From PCRC01 sp017848435 (lineage in GTDB: Bacteria > Pseudomonadota > Gammaproteobacteria > Burkholderiales > Burkholderiaceae_C): a DNA stretch of 64,000 bases. This document shows positions 1 through 8,518 of this stretch, in pieces; within the stretch, counting starts at the first letter, position 1; each line of letters begins with the position of its first letter. The stretch lies in contig OZ260072.1 in the NCBI GenBank assembly GCA_965284315.1, positions 3,167,495-3,231,494 on the forward strand, in the 5' to 3' direction. The notes beneath the pieces are model-generated. The model had not been told where the DNA came from. It saw nothing but the letters and a program-made list of their open reading frames with translations, and did not search any database. Position numbers and translations under genes: made by a program.

Positions 1-2058
1 CAGGAACTGCGTGACATTCCACAGTCGATCACCGTCGTCACCGAAAAGCTGATCAGCGACCGCAACCTGGACACCGTCAAGGACGCCCTGCGCCAGACCT
101 CCGGCGTGACCTTCCTCGCAGCCGAGGGCGGTGAAGAAGACATTCGCCTGCGCGGCTTCTCGCTCGCCGGCACCGGAGACATTTTTCTGGATGGCGTTCG
201 TGACCCTGCTTTCTACGACCGCGACACGTTCAACCTGGACCGCGTTGAAGTGCTGCGCGGCTCGGCCTCGCTGCTGTTCGGCCGGGGCTCCACGGGGGGT
301 GCAGTCAACCAGGTCAGCAAAGTTCCCCGCGCGATCAACGAGAACGAAATCACCACCACCATCGGCAGCCACCAGTACCGCCGCATCGTGGGTGACTTCA
401 ACATCAACACCAACCCGGACGCCGGTTTGCGCATCACCGCCATGCGCACCAAGGCCGACAACAACGGCAGCGGCAGCAGCCTGGACAAAGGGGGTCTGGC
501 CCTGTCGTACCGCTGGGGCATTGGCACCTCGGACGAATTCCTGGCCAGCCTGTACTACCTGGACAACAACAACGGCATGAACTACGGCATTCCGTACATC
601 CGTCCCAGGGCCACAGATTCGCAATCGGCCAACACCCTCATTGGCAGCCTGGCACCCGACGCCTACTTCGGCGCAGCCAGCGACTACAACGCGGGCGGCG
701 CCAAGGTGGCCCGCTTCAGCCACACCCACCGCTTTGGCAGTGGCACCGAATTGGTCAGCCAGGTCCGTGTTGGCGACTTCGAGCGTGACCAGCGTGCCGG
801 TACCGTGCGTTTTGCCGGCACCACGGGCACGATCCGCAATCCGGCCGCCGTTGACCTCACCAATTTCGGCCCGAACACAGTCCTCACACGCGGCACCCAG
901 CTGAAGGTCCAGGACTTCAAAACCATTCACGCGCAATCTGACCTGAGCACCAAGTTTGAGGCGCTGGGCTACAAACACACGCTGCAGACAGGCGTTGACT
1001 TCGCGCAGGAAGAGAAGACGGTGTACGCCGCCAGAAGTGCCGCCCAGGGCGGTGTGGACCTGGTCAAACCACCCACCACGGCGGGCACGCCCAACGATGG
1101 CGCCTCCGTGAATGAAGCTGCCCGCGTATTCCGCGTGGGCAATGAGTTCACCGCCAAGAACATTGGCATCTACGCACAGGACCTGGTGCAGGTCGCCCCC
1201 CACTGGAAGTTGCTCGGTGGCCTGCGTTATGACCATCTGGACGGCGTCTACGACAACTTTGCCATTCCCAACAACGCGGCAGGCCCCACCACAACGACCA
1301 CCTTCAGGCAAAAAATCTCCGAGGTGAGCAAACGTGTCGGCGTGCTGTACCAGCCTAACGAGCTTGACTCTTTCCACTTCTCGTACGGCACCTCGTTCAA
1401 CACCTCGGGTGACACCTATTCGTACAACGCCCTGAGTGCCAACACGCCACCGGAACAAAGTGAGAACATCGAGTTCGGTGCCAAGCTGGACTCGGCCGAC
1501 AAGCGCTTCACCACCCGCCTGGCCGTCTTCCGCACCACCAAAACCAACGAACGGAACACCGACCCGGACACCGCAGCCACCCGTCTTCTGCTGTCTGGCA
1601 AACGCCACGCCACCGGCTTTGAAATCGATCTGGCTGGCCGTCCTACACCGAAGTGGGAAATCTTCGCCTCCTACACCTGGCTGCCCATCGCGGTGGTCGA
1701 CAACGCCGCGTCCAACGTCAACACCGTCGGCAACCGCGTGGGTGACCGGCCTGGCCTGAGCCCCAAACACAGCGGCACGATTTTCAGCACCTACCAAGTC
1801 ACGCCGCAATGGCGCCTGGGCGGTGGCCTGAACCTGCGCAGCAGCCAGGCACCTGCCGATGTGACGGCCCCCATCTTTGAGGTGCCTGGGTTTGTCACGG
1901 CCGACTTGCTGGCCGAATACAAAATCAACGAGCAGTTCCTGGTGAAAGCCACCCTGAGCAACATCACCAACAAACTCTACGGTGAGTCTCTGTACCGGGG
2001 GCACTACATTCCAGGCGCCGGCCGCCTGCTGTATGTGAGCCTGTCAGCCAAGTTCTAA
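1..2058 (+). CDS. TonB-dependent siderophore receptor (Fiu/PiuA-like), 5' truncated by window
   Basis: The reading frame is open from base 1, so the gene starts upstream of the window. The visible 685 residues begin inside the TonB plug domain (ELRDIPQSITVVTEK, then LRGFSLAGTGDIFLDGVRD and RVEVLRGSASLLFGRGSTGG). They continue through a beta-barrel to a typical C-terminal strand ending LYVSLSAKF. The family imports ferric siderophores across the outer membrane using TonB energy. The next gene is a PiuC/YbiX hydroxylase, the usual partner of Fiu/PiuA catecholate receptors, so a catecholate ligand is likely. The exact siderophore is inferred. Confidence 0.9.
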   Translation, partial: QELRDIPQSITVVTEKLISDRNLDTVKDALRQTSGVTFLAAEGGEEDIRLRGFSLAGTGDIFLDGVRDPAFYDRDTFNLDRVEVLRGSASLLFGRGSTGGAVNQVSKVPRAINENEITTTIGSHQYRRIVGDFNINTNPDAGLRITAMRTKADNNGSGSSLDKGGLALSYRWGIGTSDEFLASLYYLDNNNGMNYGIPYIRPRATDSQSANTLIGSLAPDAYFGAASDYNAGGAKVARFSHTHRFGSGTELVSQVRVGDFERDQRAGTVRFAGTTGTIRNPAAVDLTNFGPNTVLTRGTQLKVQDFKTIHAQSDLSTKFEALGYKHTLQTGVDFAQEEKTVYAARSAAQGGVDLVKPPTTAGTPNDGASVNEAARVFRVGNEFTAKNIGIYAQDLVQVAPHWKLLGGLRYDHLDGVYDNFAIPNNAAGPTTTTTFRQKISEVSKRVGVLYQPNELDSFHFSYGTSFNTSGDTYSYNALSANTPPEQSENIEFGAKLDSADKRFTTRLAVFRTTKTNERNTDPDTAATRLLLSGKRHATGFEIDLAGRPTPKWEIFASYTWLPIAVVDNAASNVNTVGNRVGDRPGLSPKHSGTIFSTYQVTPQWRLGGGLNLRSSQAPADVTAPIFEVPGFVTADLLAEYKINEQFLVKATLSNITNKLYGESLYRGHYIPGAGRLLYVSLSAKF

Positions 2059-2077
2059 CGCCTGCCGTCCTTCTGTG

Positions 2078-2114
2078 AGCCGATCCCGTACATGGGATCG
2101 GCTTTTCCATTTTT
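2078..2114 (+). terminator. Rho-independent terminator after the TonB receptor
   Basis: A perfect 10-bp stem (AGCCGATCCC / GGGATCGGCT) with a 6-nt loop lies 20 bases after the receptor stop and is followed by a T-rich tract. It separates the receptor transcript from the piuC gene that starts at 2133. Confidence 0.85.
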
Positions 2115-2132
2115 AGCGACACAATCCTGCCC

Positions 2133-2816
2133 ATGCTGCTGAAAGTTCCTGACGTACTCACCCCGGACGAGCTTCAACAAGCCCGCCACCTGCTGGCAAC
2201 GGCACCGTGGACCGACGGCCGGGCCAGCGCTGGCAGCCAGGCGGCACTGGTCAAGAACAACGCGCAGTTGCCGCACGCGTGTGACGCCGCGCGTGCACTG
2301 CGCCCCATGGTGCTCGCGGCGCTGGACCGCCAATTGGCATTTTTCTCGGCCTGCCTGCCCAAACGGGTGCTGGCACCGCAGTTCAACCGTTACGGCGGCG
2401 GCAGCAACCACTACGGCAACCATGTGGACAGCGCCATCCGCTACCAGCCCGACAACGGCCAGAAAGTACGCACAGACCTGTCGTGCACGCTGTTCCTGTC
2501 GGAGCCACAGAGTTATGACGGTGGTGAACTGGTGATTCAGGACACACCGGAGCCCCAGCGTTTCAAACTCCCGGCCGGCCACCTGCTGCTGTACCCCGCC
2601 GACAGGGTGCATCAGGTCACCCCGGTCACGCGTGGTGAACGCCTGGCATGCTTCTTCTGGGTGGAGAGCATGGTGCGCAGCGACGCGCAACGCCAGTTGC
2701 TGTTCGACCTGGACACGGCCTTGCTGCAACTGCGCGCAGAGCATGGCGAAAACGCGGCCACAGTGGCCTTGACTGGCACTTACCACAACCTGTTGCGGAT
2801 GTGGGCTGACACATGA
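2133..2816 (+). CDS. piuC: PKHD-type Fe2+/2-oxoglutarate hydroxylase (PiuC/YbiX family)
   Basis: This 227-residue protein matches the length and pattern of YbiX/PiuC. The iron site is visible as the HVDSAIR His-x-Asp pair and a distal His in PADRVHQVTPV, followed by the family ending RLACFFWVESMVR. The N-terminal half carries the conserved FNRYGGGSNHYGNHVD region. Homologues sit beside Fiu/PiuA receptors and are iron-repressed; their substrate is not settled. The stop overlaps the next start (ATGA at 2813-2816), so translation is probably coupled. Confidence 0.9.
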   Translation: MLLKVPDVLTPDELQQARHLLATAPWTDGRASAGSQAALVKNNAQLPHACDAARALRPMVLAALDRQLAFFSACLPKRVLAPQFNRYGGGSNHYGNHVDSAIRYQPDNGQKVRTDLSCTLFLSEPQSYDGGELVIQDTPEPQRFKLPAGHLLLYPADRVHQVTPVTRGERLACFFWVESMVRSDAQRQLLFDLDTALLQLRAEHGENAATVALTGTYHNLLRMWADT

Positions 2817-3940
2817 GCCAGGCGCCCCAGCTGGCCACTCTCCCCTCTGGGGTCGTGACATTGGCAGACCACGAACAACATGCCCGCGGCGTGATGGACG
2901 ACAACGCCTGGGCCTACTTTTCGGGTGGGGCCGGCGATGAAATCACCCTCCGCGCCAACCGCAGCGCCTGGGACGCGCTGCAACTGCAACCACGTGTGCT
3001 GCGCTCACTGGCCGGTGGCCACACACGCACCCATTTGCTGGGCCACGCCTTGCAACACCCCATTCTGCTGGCGCCTGTGGCCTACCAGCGCATGGCGCAC
3101 CCCGACGGTGAACTGGCCTGCGCCCACGCTGCTGCGGCTTTGGGCGCGGGCATGGTCCTCAGCACCCAAGCCAGCGTGGCGCTGGAGGTGGTGGCAGAGG
3201 CCGTGCTGGACGAACCGGGACGTGGCCCGCTATGGTTTCAGCTGTACCTGCAGCACGACCGAGGCTTTACCCGGGAACTGGTCGCGCGTGCAGAGCTTGC
3301 CGGCTATGAGGCGTTGGTGCTCACCGTGGACGCCCCCACCCACGGGGCGCGCGACCGTGAACGCCGGGCGGGCTTCCGTTTGCCAGCGGGCGTCAGTGCC
3401 GTCAATTTGTCCGGTATGCCACCTGTGCCTGCGCTTTCTTTGCAACAGCACCAAAGCGCCCTGTTCGACGGCCTGCTCCGCCATGCCGCCACCTGGGAAG
3501 AGCTGGAGTGGCTGCAAGGGGTAACGCGCCTGCCCATTGTTCTGAAAGGCGTGATGCACACCGGCGATGCCAAAGAGGCCGCACAGCGCGGGGTGGCAGC
3601 GCTGGTGGTCTCCAACCACGGAGGCCGCACGCTGGACACCAGCCCGGCCACTGCAGCCGCGCTGCCCCGCATGGCCGACGCGTTGCAAGGCACGCTGCCC
3701 TTGCTGGTAGACGGCGGCATCCGGCGGGGTACCGACGTGCTGAAGGCCGTCGCCCTCGGCGCCACGGCCGTGCTGGTGGGCCGGCCGTATGTCTACGGGC
3801 TGGCGAATGCCGGTGCCGTGGGTGTTGCCCATGTGCTGCGCCTGCTCCGAGACGAGCTGGAAATTGCGATGGCGCTGTGCGGCTGCGCCACGCTGGCCGA
3901 CGCTACCAATGCCATCCTGTGGCGTGCCGACGGCGCTTGA
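2813..3940 (+). CDS. FMN-dependent alpha-hydroxy-acid oxidase/dehydrogenase
   Basis: This 375-residue TIM-barrel flavoprotein belongs to the lactate/glycolate oxidase family, which oxidises alpha-hydroxy acids to keto acids. The N-terminal AWAYFSGGAGDE segment, the LAPVAYQRMAHPDGE FMN region, the catalytic His in SNHGGR, and the DGGIRRGTDV and VGRPYVYGL phosphate-binding stretches are all present. It overlaps piuC by four bases and is probably cotranscribed with it. This PiuC neighbourhood suggests iron control. Substrate (lactate, glycolate or other) cannot be read from sequence. Confidence 0.85.
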   Translation: MSQAPQLATLPSGVVTLADHEQHARGVMDDNAWAYFSGGAGDEITLRANRSAWDALQLQPRVLRSLAGGHTRTHLLGHALQHPILLAPVAYQRMAHPDGELACAHAAAALGAGMVLSTQASVALEVVAEAVLDEPGRGPLWFQLYLQHDRGFTRELVARAELAGYEALVLTVDAPTHGARDRERRAGFRLPAGVSAVNLSGMPPVPALSLQQHQSALFDGLLRHAATWEELEWLQGVTRLPIVLKGVMHTGDAKEAAQRGVAALVVSNHGGRTLDTSPATAAALPRMADALQGTLPLLVDGGIRRGTDVLKAVALGATAVLVGRPYVYGLANAGAVGVAHVLRLLRDELEIAMALCGCATLADATNAILWRADGA

Positions 3941-3976
3941 ACTGGGAAAGCGTTAAAAAAATCGCACTCGAATTGC

Positions 3977-3997
3977 AAATGCAACCTGTTCGCATTT
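3977..3997. promoter_or_regulatory. Candidate Fur-type operator upstream of bfd
   Basis: An imperfect dyad AAATGC-N9-GCATTT lies about 30 bases before the bfd start, in an AT-rich stretch. Spacing and base composition resemble betaproteobacterial Fur boxes, and bfd genes are normally iron-repressed. The match is weaker than the box before hemP. Confidence 0.4.
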
Positions 3998-4027
3998 ATA
4001 ATGGCATTAACAACATTGCACTTCGCC

Positions 4028-4288
4028 ATGATCATCTGCATCTGCCACCGAGTCTCCGACCGCGACATTGCCCGGCACGCCCGCGCCGGCATGGGCTTTG
4101 ACGAGATTCAGTTTGAACTGGGCGTTGCCACCCAGTGTGGCCAGTGCGAAGGCTGCGCACGCGAAGTGGTGGCCCAGTGCGGTGGGGGCTGTCCCGTGGC
4201 CGCGCTGCACCGCGAGGGCACAGCACACAGCGCCGGTTCCACAGGTGGAGCGCCATGGAATACCTGGCCATCGTTGTCGGCAGCCTGA
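4028..4288 (+). CDS. bfd: Bacterioferritin-associated ferredoxin (Bfd)
   Basis: A small [2Fe-2S] protein of 86 residues that delivers electrons to bacterioferritin for iron release. Cys ligands fit the Bfd pattern: an N-terminal CxC (MIICICHRVSD) and a later CxxC (TQCGQCEGC). The ATG at 4028 is preferred because family members start directly with MI/V-C-x-C; an upstream in-frame start would add an unrelated extension. It is the first gene of an iron block followed by tonB-exbB-exbD-hemP. Confidence 0.85.
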   Translation: MIICICHRVSDRDIARHARAGMGFDEIQFELGVATQCGQCEGCAREVVAQCGGGCPVAALHREGTAHSAGSTGGAPWNTWPSLSAA

Positions 4289-4329
4289 TCGCCATTGTGC
4301 TGTCGGCCTGGTGGGTGTTTCGCCGCTAG
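4255..4329 (+). CDS. Possible 24-residue single-pass membrane peptide
   Basis: An ORF begins at ATG 4255 after an AGGTGGA ribosome-binding-like sequence and encodes MEYLAIVVGSLIAIVLSAWW plus a short basic tail. It is one hydrophobic helix with a VFRR end, overlapping the bfd 3' end. No family is recognised. It could be a real small membrane protein or chance; only translation data would decide. Confidence 0.3.
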   Translation: MEYLAIVVGSLIAIVLSAWWVFRR

Positions 4330-4399
4330 GCACGGTGTCCATGCTGCGCGGCGTTGGTCGCTGCAGTTGCCTATAGTGTCTGATGTTCTCCCTGTCACC

Positions 4400-5092
4400 A
4401 TGACCATGACCCTGTCTACCCCAACCAAGCCGAGCTCTGGCCTCAGCCGCAACGCCGTGATCGCCCTGAGCGTGGTGGTCTTCCACGTGGCCGCGCTGTG
4501 GGCCCTGCAAAGTGGCCTGTTGCGCCGCGCAGTTGAGATCATCGTCCCGGCAGCCATCCTGAGCGAGTTCATTGAACCACCCGCGCCCAAAGTGGTGCCA
4601 CCACCTCCCGCCCCGGTGCCGGTCAAGCCACAACCGGTGGTGCAAAAGGCCCAGGTATCTCCGCCGCCACAGCTGCAAGCCATTCCGGACCCGGCACCTT
4701 CACCCATCGCCCCTACCGGCGTGGCGGACCCGATCCCCGCGCCACCGGTGCTGGTGCCTGTGGCACCGGTGGCGGTTGCCGCACCGCCAGCGCCCCCCGC
4801 ACCACCGAAAGTGGAGCTGCCGTCCAGCGATGCCGACTACCTGCAGAACCCCAAACCGCCCTACCCGCCCGTCAGCAAGCGGCTGGGCGAACAGGGCAAA
4901 GTCGTCATCCGCGTCCTGATCAATGTCAATGGCACGGCAGAGAAAGGCGAGATCAAGCGCTCCAGCGGTTTTGACCGCCTGGATCAGACCGCACTGAACA
5001 CCGTGCTGCGCTGGCGCTATGTGCCAGGCAAACGTGCCGGCGTTGCCGAGACCATGTGGTTTGACGTGCCGATCAATTTTGTTCTTGAATAA
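4400..5092 (+). CDS. tonB: TonB energy-transducing protein
   Basis: This 230-residue protein has a short cytoplasmic N-terminus, one transmembrane helix (NAVIALSVVVFHVAALWAL), a long proline-rich spacer with PPPPAPVPVKPQ-like repeats, and a C-terminal TonB domain (PPYPPVSKRLGEQGKVVIRV ... LDQTALNTVLRWRYVPGKR). It links ExbB/ExbD to outer-membrane receptors such as the one at the start of the window. ATG 4400 and ATG 4406 are both possible starts; longer upstream frames have no TonB-like sequence. It is followed by exbB after 15 bases. Confidence 0.9.
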   Translation: MTMTLSTPTKPSSGLSRNAVIALSVVVFHVAALWALQSGLLRRAVEIIVPAAILSEFIEPPAPKVVPPPPAPVPVKPQPVVQKAQVSPPPQLQAIPDPAPSPIAPTGVADPIPAPPVLVPVAPVAVAAPPAPPAPPKVELPSSDADYLQNPKPPYPPVSKRLGEQGKVVIRVLINVNGTAEKGEIKRSSGFDRLDQTALNTVLRWRYVPGKRAGVAETMWFDVPINFVLE

Positions 5093-5107
5093 TTCTCTGG
5101 AGAAACT

Positions 5108-5824
5108 ATGGAATCACAACTCGGTCTTTTGAACGTCTGGTCGCAGGGCGATCTGGTCACCAAGGCGGTTTTTCTGCTGTTGCTGGCCATGTCGCTGGCC
5201 TCGTGGATGGTGATCATCATCAAGACGCTGGACCTGATGAAGTACAAGCGTCTGGCCAGCCGGGCGCAGGACTTCTGGCACAACCCCGACTTCGCCAGCG
5301 GCCTGAAGCAGCTTGGCCCCGACGCCGACAACCCGTTCCACCAACTCGCCATTGAAGGGCGTGAAGCCACCAGCCACCACCGCAACACCCAGGCACACCT
5401 GCACGACACCCTGGACGTGAGCGACTGGGTGACGCGCTGCCTGCGCAACAACCTCGACGAGTTCACCGCCAAGATGCAGTCGGGCTTGGCCGTTCTGGCT
5501 TCAGTTGGCTCTACCGCACCGTTTGTCGGCTTGTTTGGCACGGTCTGGGGCATTTACCACGCGCTGCTGGGCATCGGCGCCGCCGGCCAGGCCACCATCG
5601 ACAAGGTGGCTGGGCCCATCGGCGAGGCGCTGATCATGACCGCACTGGGTCTGGCGGTGGCCATCCCCGCCGTGCTGGGCTACAACGCGCTGGTGCGTGG
5701 CAACAAGTCGGTGCTGTCCAAGCTGAACCGCTTTGCGCATGACCTGCACGCCTACTTTGTGACCGGTGCACGTGTCAGCACCAGCGGCGTTGCCAATGTG
5801 GTGCCAATGAAGAAAGGCGGCTGA
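5108..5824 (+). CDS. exbB: Biopolymer transport protein ExbB (MotA/TolQ/ExbB proton channel)
   Basis: A 238-residue inner-membrane protein with three hydrophobic helices. The first is near residues 15-40 (AVFLLLLAMSLASWMVIIIK). The conserved second/third helix region carries ASVGSTAPFVGLFGTVWGI and GEALIMTALGLAVAIPAVLGYN. A CTCTGGAGAAACT ribosome-binding sequence precedes the ATG. With ExbD it forms the proton-driven motor for TonB. It lies in the tonB-exbB-exbD order. Confidence 0.93.
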   Translation: MESQLGLLNVWSQGDLVTKAVFLLLLAMSLASWMVIIIKTLDLMKYKRLASRAQDFWHNPDFASGLKQLGPDADNPFHQLAIEGREATSHHRNTQAHLHDTLDVSDWVTRCLRNNLDEFTAKMQSGLAVLASVGSTAPFVGLFGTVWGIYHALLGIGAAGQATIDKVAGPIGEALIMTALGLAVAIPAVLGYNALVRGNKSVLSKLNRFAHDLHAYFVTGARVSTSGVANVVPMKKGG

Positions 5825-5826
5825 CC

Positions 5827-6240
5827 ATGGCCTTCGGTACCCAGGACGAACCCGATGAGGTGATGAACGAGATCAACATGACGCCGCTGGTCGACGTGAT
5901 GCTGGTGCTGCTCATCATCTTCATCATCACAGTGCCGGTGATGAAACACGCGGTCAACATCGATTTGCCGCGCGCCACCAACCAGCCGCAAGACGTGAAG
6001 CCGCAGACCATTCTGCTCACCGTGGATGGCCAGGGCGCGTATTTCTGGAACGAAGCCATCGTGCCGGACGATGAACTGGCCACCCGCCTGCAGGCGGCGG
6101 CCAAACAAGAGCCTCAGCCCGAACTGCACATCCGCGGTGACAAGGCCGTGCGCTACGAGCGCGTGGCACAGGCGATGGCTGCAGCACAGCTGGCCGGCGT
6201 CAAGAAGATCGGCTTCGTCACCGAGCCGAAAACACCTTAA
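5827..6240 (+). CDS. exbD: Biopolymer transport protein ExbD
   Basis: This 137-residue protein has the ExbD N-terminal membrane anchor MNEINMTPLVDVMLVLLIIF; its Asp (residue 23) is the proton-carrying residue of the family. A periplasmic domain of about 90 residues follows. It starts two bases after exbB ends, so the two are translationally linked. It forms the TonB motor with ExbB. Confidence 0.92.
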   Translation: MAFGTQDEPDEVMNEINMTPLVDVMLVLLIIFIITVPVMKHAVNIDLPRATNQPQDVKPQTILLTVDGQGAYFWNEAIVPDDELATRLQAAAKQEPQPELHIRGDKAVRYERVAQAMAAAQLAGVKKIGFVTEPKTP

Positions 6241-6268
6241 CGCCAGAGCGGGTTCATGCAGAATCCGC

Positions 6269-6297
6269 TTGACTTTTAAATGATAACAATTATCATT
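6269..6297 (+). promoter_or_regulatory. Fur box overlapping the hemP promoter
   Basis: A perfect 19-bp palindrome, AATGATAA-CAA-TTATCATT (6279-6297), is a near-consensus Fur box. It covers the -10 of a good promoter (TTGACT at 6269-6274, 16-bp gap, TATCAT at 6291-6296). Iron repression of hemP is therefore strongly predicted. Confidence 0.85.
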
Positions 6298-6339
6298 ACT
6301 TAACTTTCAGCACAGCCAGCAACGCCCGACACAACCACC

Positions 6340-6552
6340 ATGTTCGCCAACGTCCACGCCCTGCCCACCCCCCTGCCAGCGAACGACGCCGTGCCGGGTC
6401 AGGACTCGGCCAGCGCCGTGCAACGCGCCTTGTCGCACGTGGTGGACAGCAGTGAGCTTCTCAAGGGTCAGAAGACGGTGGACATCCTGCACAACGGTCT
6501 GGTCTACCGTCTGCAGGCCACCAAGCTGGGCAAGCTGATCTTGACCAAGTAG
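6340..6552 (+). CDS. hemP: Hemin uptake protein HemP
   Basis: A 70-residue protein with the HemP C-terminal signature, here LLKGQKTVDILHNGLVYRLQ followed by ATKLGKLILTK. HemP is a small iron-regulated protein needed for haem/siderophore gene expression in betaproteobacteria. A consensus Fur box sits just upstream. The gene closes the bfd-tonB-exbBD iron cluster. Confidence 0.88.
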   Translation: MFANVHALPTPLPANDAVPGQDSASAVQRALSHVVDSSELLKGQKTVDILHNGLVYRLQATKLGKLILTK

Positions 6553-6636
6553 TTTCAGTGGAGCGACAACCGGCACCACTTGCCGGCAGGGTCGTTTAGC
6601 CAGCCAAAGACACAGCTCCGGTAGCCAGGCTTTTTT

Positions 6637-7041
6637 TCACCCCAGCGCGGCAATTCCGGCGCGTGCAATCTGGGCGTCCTCATTGGACTTGACGCCACTG
6701 ACGCCCACCGCACCAATGCATTGCCCGTCGCGCAGAATCGGCACGCCGCCTTCCAGCATGCCCTGCAGTGCCGGCGCACTCAGGAATGACATGCGTCCGC
6801 CGTTGATCACGTCTTCATAGACCTTGCTTTCCCGGCGACCCAGTGCCGCCGTGTGGGCCTTGGCGGGCGCAATCTGGGCCGAGATGGCGGCGGCGCCGTC
6901 CAGCCGCTGCAGCCACAACAGGTGCCCGCCATCGTCCACGATGGCGATCGACACGGCCCACTGATTTTTCACGGCCTCGGCTTCTGCGGCAGCGGCGATG
7001 GTTTTGACGTCGGTCAGTTCGAGTACAGATTTGGTTTTCAT
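6637..7041 (-). CDS. GlcG/HbpS-family protein (possible haem binding)
   Basis: This 134-residue protein shows the GlcG/HbpS fold signature: AEAVKNQWAVSIAIVDDGGH near the N-terminus, then RLDGAAAISAQIAPAKAHTA, the central GGVPILRDGQCIGAVGVSG block and a C-terminal NEDAQIARAGIAAL. Members are haem-binding or redox-linked proteins of unclear cellular role. The ATG at 7041 removes ten residues with no family match from the longest frame. No signal peptide is seen, so it is likely cytoplasmic here. Its place beside hemP supports a haem/iron link, but that is inference. Confidence 0.75.
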   Translation of the reverse strand: MKTKSVLELTDVKTIAAAAEAEAVKNQWAVSIAIVDDGGHLLWLQRLDGAAAISAQIAPAKAHTAALGRRESKVYEDVINGGRMSFLSAPALQGMLEGGVPILRDGQCIGAVGVSGVKSNEDAQIARAGIAALG

Positions 7042-7205
7042 GGTGTGGCGGCGGGTGTTGCAAAGAAACACCTACTGTACCGAAATTGCCCCTGCCAACA
7101 GCAAGTGCATGTGTGTGGCCATTGCAGGGGTATTGAAGACGGCGACATCACCGCCACTTAAAATGTCAGCAACGCGTCAATGTTGACGCATCAGGAGCTC
7201 TCACC

Positions 7206-7757
7206 ATGAATGACCGCGTACACACCCTGGACACGTCACCGGGCTACGGTTACGGCGTTTCTGCAGAACAGCGCAACCGCGTGCTGCGCAACACCTACCT
7301 GCTGCTGGCCATCAGCATGTTGCCCACGGTGTTGGGTGCCTGGATCGGCGTGGCCACGGGCCTCACCCTGCAACTGACGGGCGGCCTGGGGCTGGTGGTG
7401 TTCTTGGGCGGCGCATTTGCCTTCATGTATGCGATCGAGAAAACCAAGAATTCCGCCGCCGGCGTGCCGGTGTTGCTGGCCTTCACCTTCTTCATGGGCC
7501 TGATGCTGTCGCGCATGATCGCCATGGTGCTGGGTTTCAAAAACGGCTCCGAGCTGATCATGCTGGCTTTTGGCGGCACGGCCGGTGTGTTTTTTGCCAT
7601 GGCCAGCCTGTCCAGCGTGATCAAGCGTGACCTGTCGGGCATGGGAAAGTGGCTGTTTGTTGGCGCCATCGTGCTGATGGTGGGTGGCATCGTCAACGTG
7701 TTCGTCGGCTCCACTGCCGGCATGATGGCCCTGTCGGTCGCGGCCATCGGCATCTTC
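7206..7757 (+). pseudogene. BAX inhibitor-1/YccA family gene, 5' part (codons 1-184), split by transposon
   Basis: The 5' part of an inner-membrane BI-1/YccA-family gene, with six or more hydrophobic helices visible. Coding stops matching the family at AAIGIF, exactly where the transposon end TGT begins (7758). The frame then runs into transposon DNA and stops at 7838. The missing C-terminus (SAFMVYDLKRIMDGGETNYI and on) lies 48.6 kb away at 56369-56518. Joining the parts with one copy of TCTTC gives a normal 233-residue protein, so this gene was intact before insertion and is now inactive. Confidence 0.95.
7753..7757. repeat. Left target-site duplication TCTTC
   Basis: The five bases next to the element's terminal TGT are TCTTC. 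The same five bases follow the terminal ACA at 56364-56368. A 5-bp duplication is the hallmark of Tn7-like transposition. Confidence 0.95.
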
Positions 7758-7817
7758 TGTCAGAGACCAGAAGTAAGTGAGAAAAACAACGCTTTATCAC
7801 CAGAAGTGATGATAAAG
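7758..7817 (+). repeat. Left end of the transposon with TnsB-type binding repeats
   Basis: The terminus TGTCAGAGACCAGAAG aligns with the inverted right terminus TGTGAGCAACCAGTAG. Two repeats match a core CAGAAGT-N2/3-TGA-N-AAA: one at 7766-7784 and one at 7799-7817. The second lies within an imperfect palindrome (CTTTATCAC ... GTGATGATAAAG). A weaker copy may start at 7857. Spacing between repeats is 33 bp, wider than at the right end. Confidence 0.85.
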
Positions 7818-7879
7818 CTAGGTGTTTTTTGGGCTTAGGCCTATAAAGAGGGATACATCAGAAGTCGCGAGCTGACAAG

Positions 7880-8518
7880 ATGCCTGTTCGAAAGATACCG
7901 AAGAACTACTTGGTTGTCACGGGTAGATTCGCCAGTGCAAAGAACGACGAATCACATGAGTTTGAGTCGCTTCTTGAACGCGACCATTTGATTCTTTTGG
8001 AGTTCGATAACGAGGTTGCGTCATTCGAAGTGCAGCCTGTACGAATCCCAGTCCCTGGCGTGCCACAAGGCTACGTTCCAGACGCACGCGTGGTTTTCAA
8101 GGACATAAAACGGCCAGCAGAAATCGTTGAAGTCAAACCAAAAGCGGATCTTGAACGGTACGCAAGAGAGTTTGAGCCAAAGTTCATGGCTGCAAAACGC
8201 TACTGCGAAGAGCGAGGCCAACTGTTTGTGGTCAAAAGCGAGGAAGACATCAGGGGCCCATACCTTCAGAACCTCAAGTTTTTGCGGCGGTACAAGCAAC
8301 GAACGTCACCGTCAGAACAAAAAGCTGCGGTCCTGCAATTCATCATTGTCCAAGGCGGTAAATCAAGCTCTGATGCCATCGTTGACGCACTTGGCGGGCC
8401 AGACAGAGCCGCTTGGCTGGGCACGGTATGGACCATGCTGGTCCAGGGCGATCTCAGTGCAGATTTCGAGTCTGAGTTTCCAGTGGATGTGCCAGTCTGG
8501 ATAGAGGCATTCCAATGA
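7880..8518 (+). CDS. tnsA: TnsA-like transposon end-cleaving endonuclease
   Basis: A 212-residue protein that should cut the 5' strands at the transposon ends together with TnsB. The restriction-enzyme-like core is visible: Glu29 in HEFESLLERD, Asp68 in YVPDARVVF, and Glu84/Lys86 in EIVEVKPK, matching the TnsA E-D-x-K arrangement. The C-terminal part (from about residue 145) is the winged-helix-like TnsA-C region. It is the first gene inside the left end and overlaps tnsB by ATGA. Base composition is more AT-rich than the surrounding host DNA. Confidence 0.88.
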   Translation: MPVRKIPKNYLVVTGRFASAKNDESHEFESLLERDHLILLEFDNEVASFEVQPVRIPVPGVPQGYVPDARVVFKDIKRPAEIVEVKPKADLERYAREFEPKFMAAKRYCEERGQLFVVKSEEDIRGPYLQNLKFLRRYKQRTSPSEQKAAVLQFIIVQGGKSSSDAIVDALGGPDRAAWLGTVWTMLVQGDLSADFESEFPVDVPVWIEAFQ

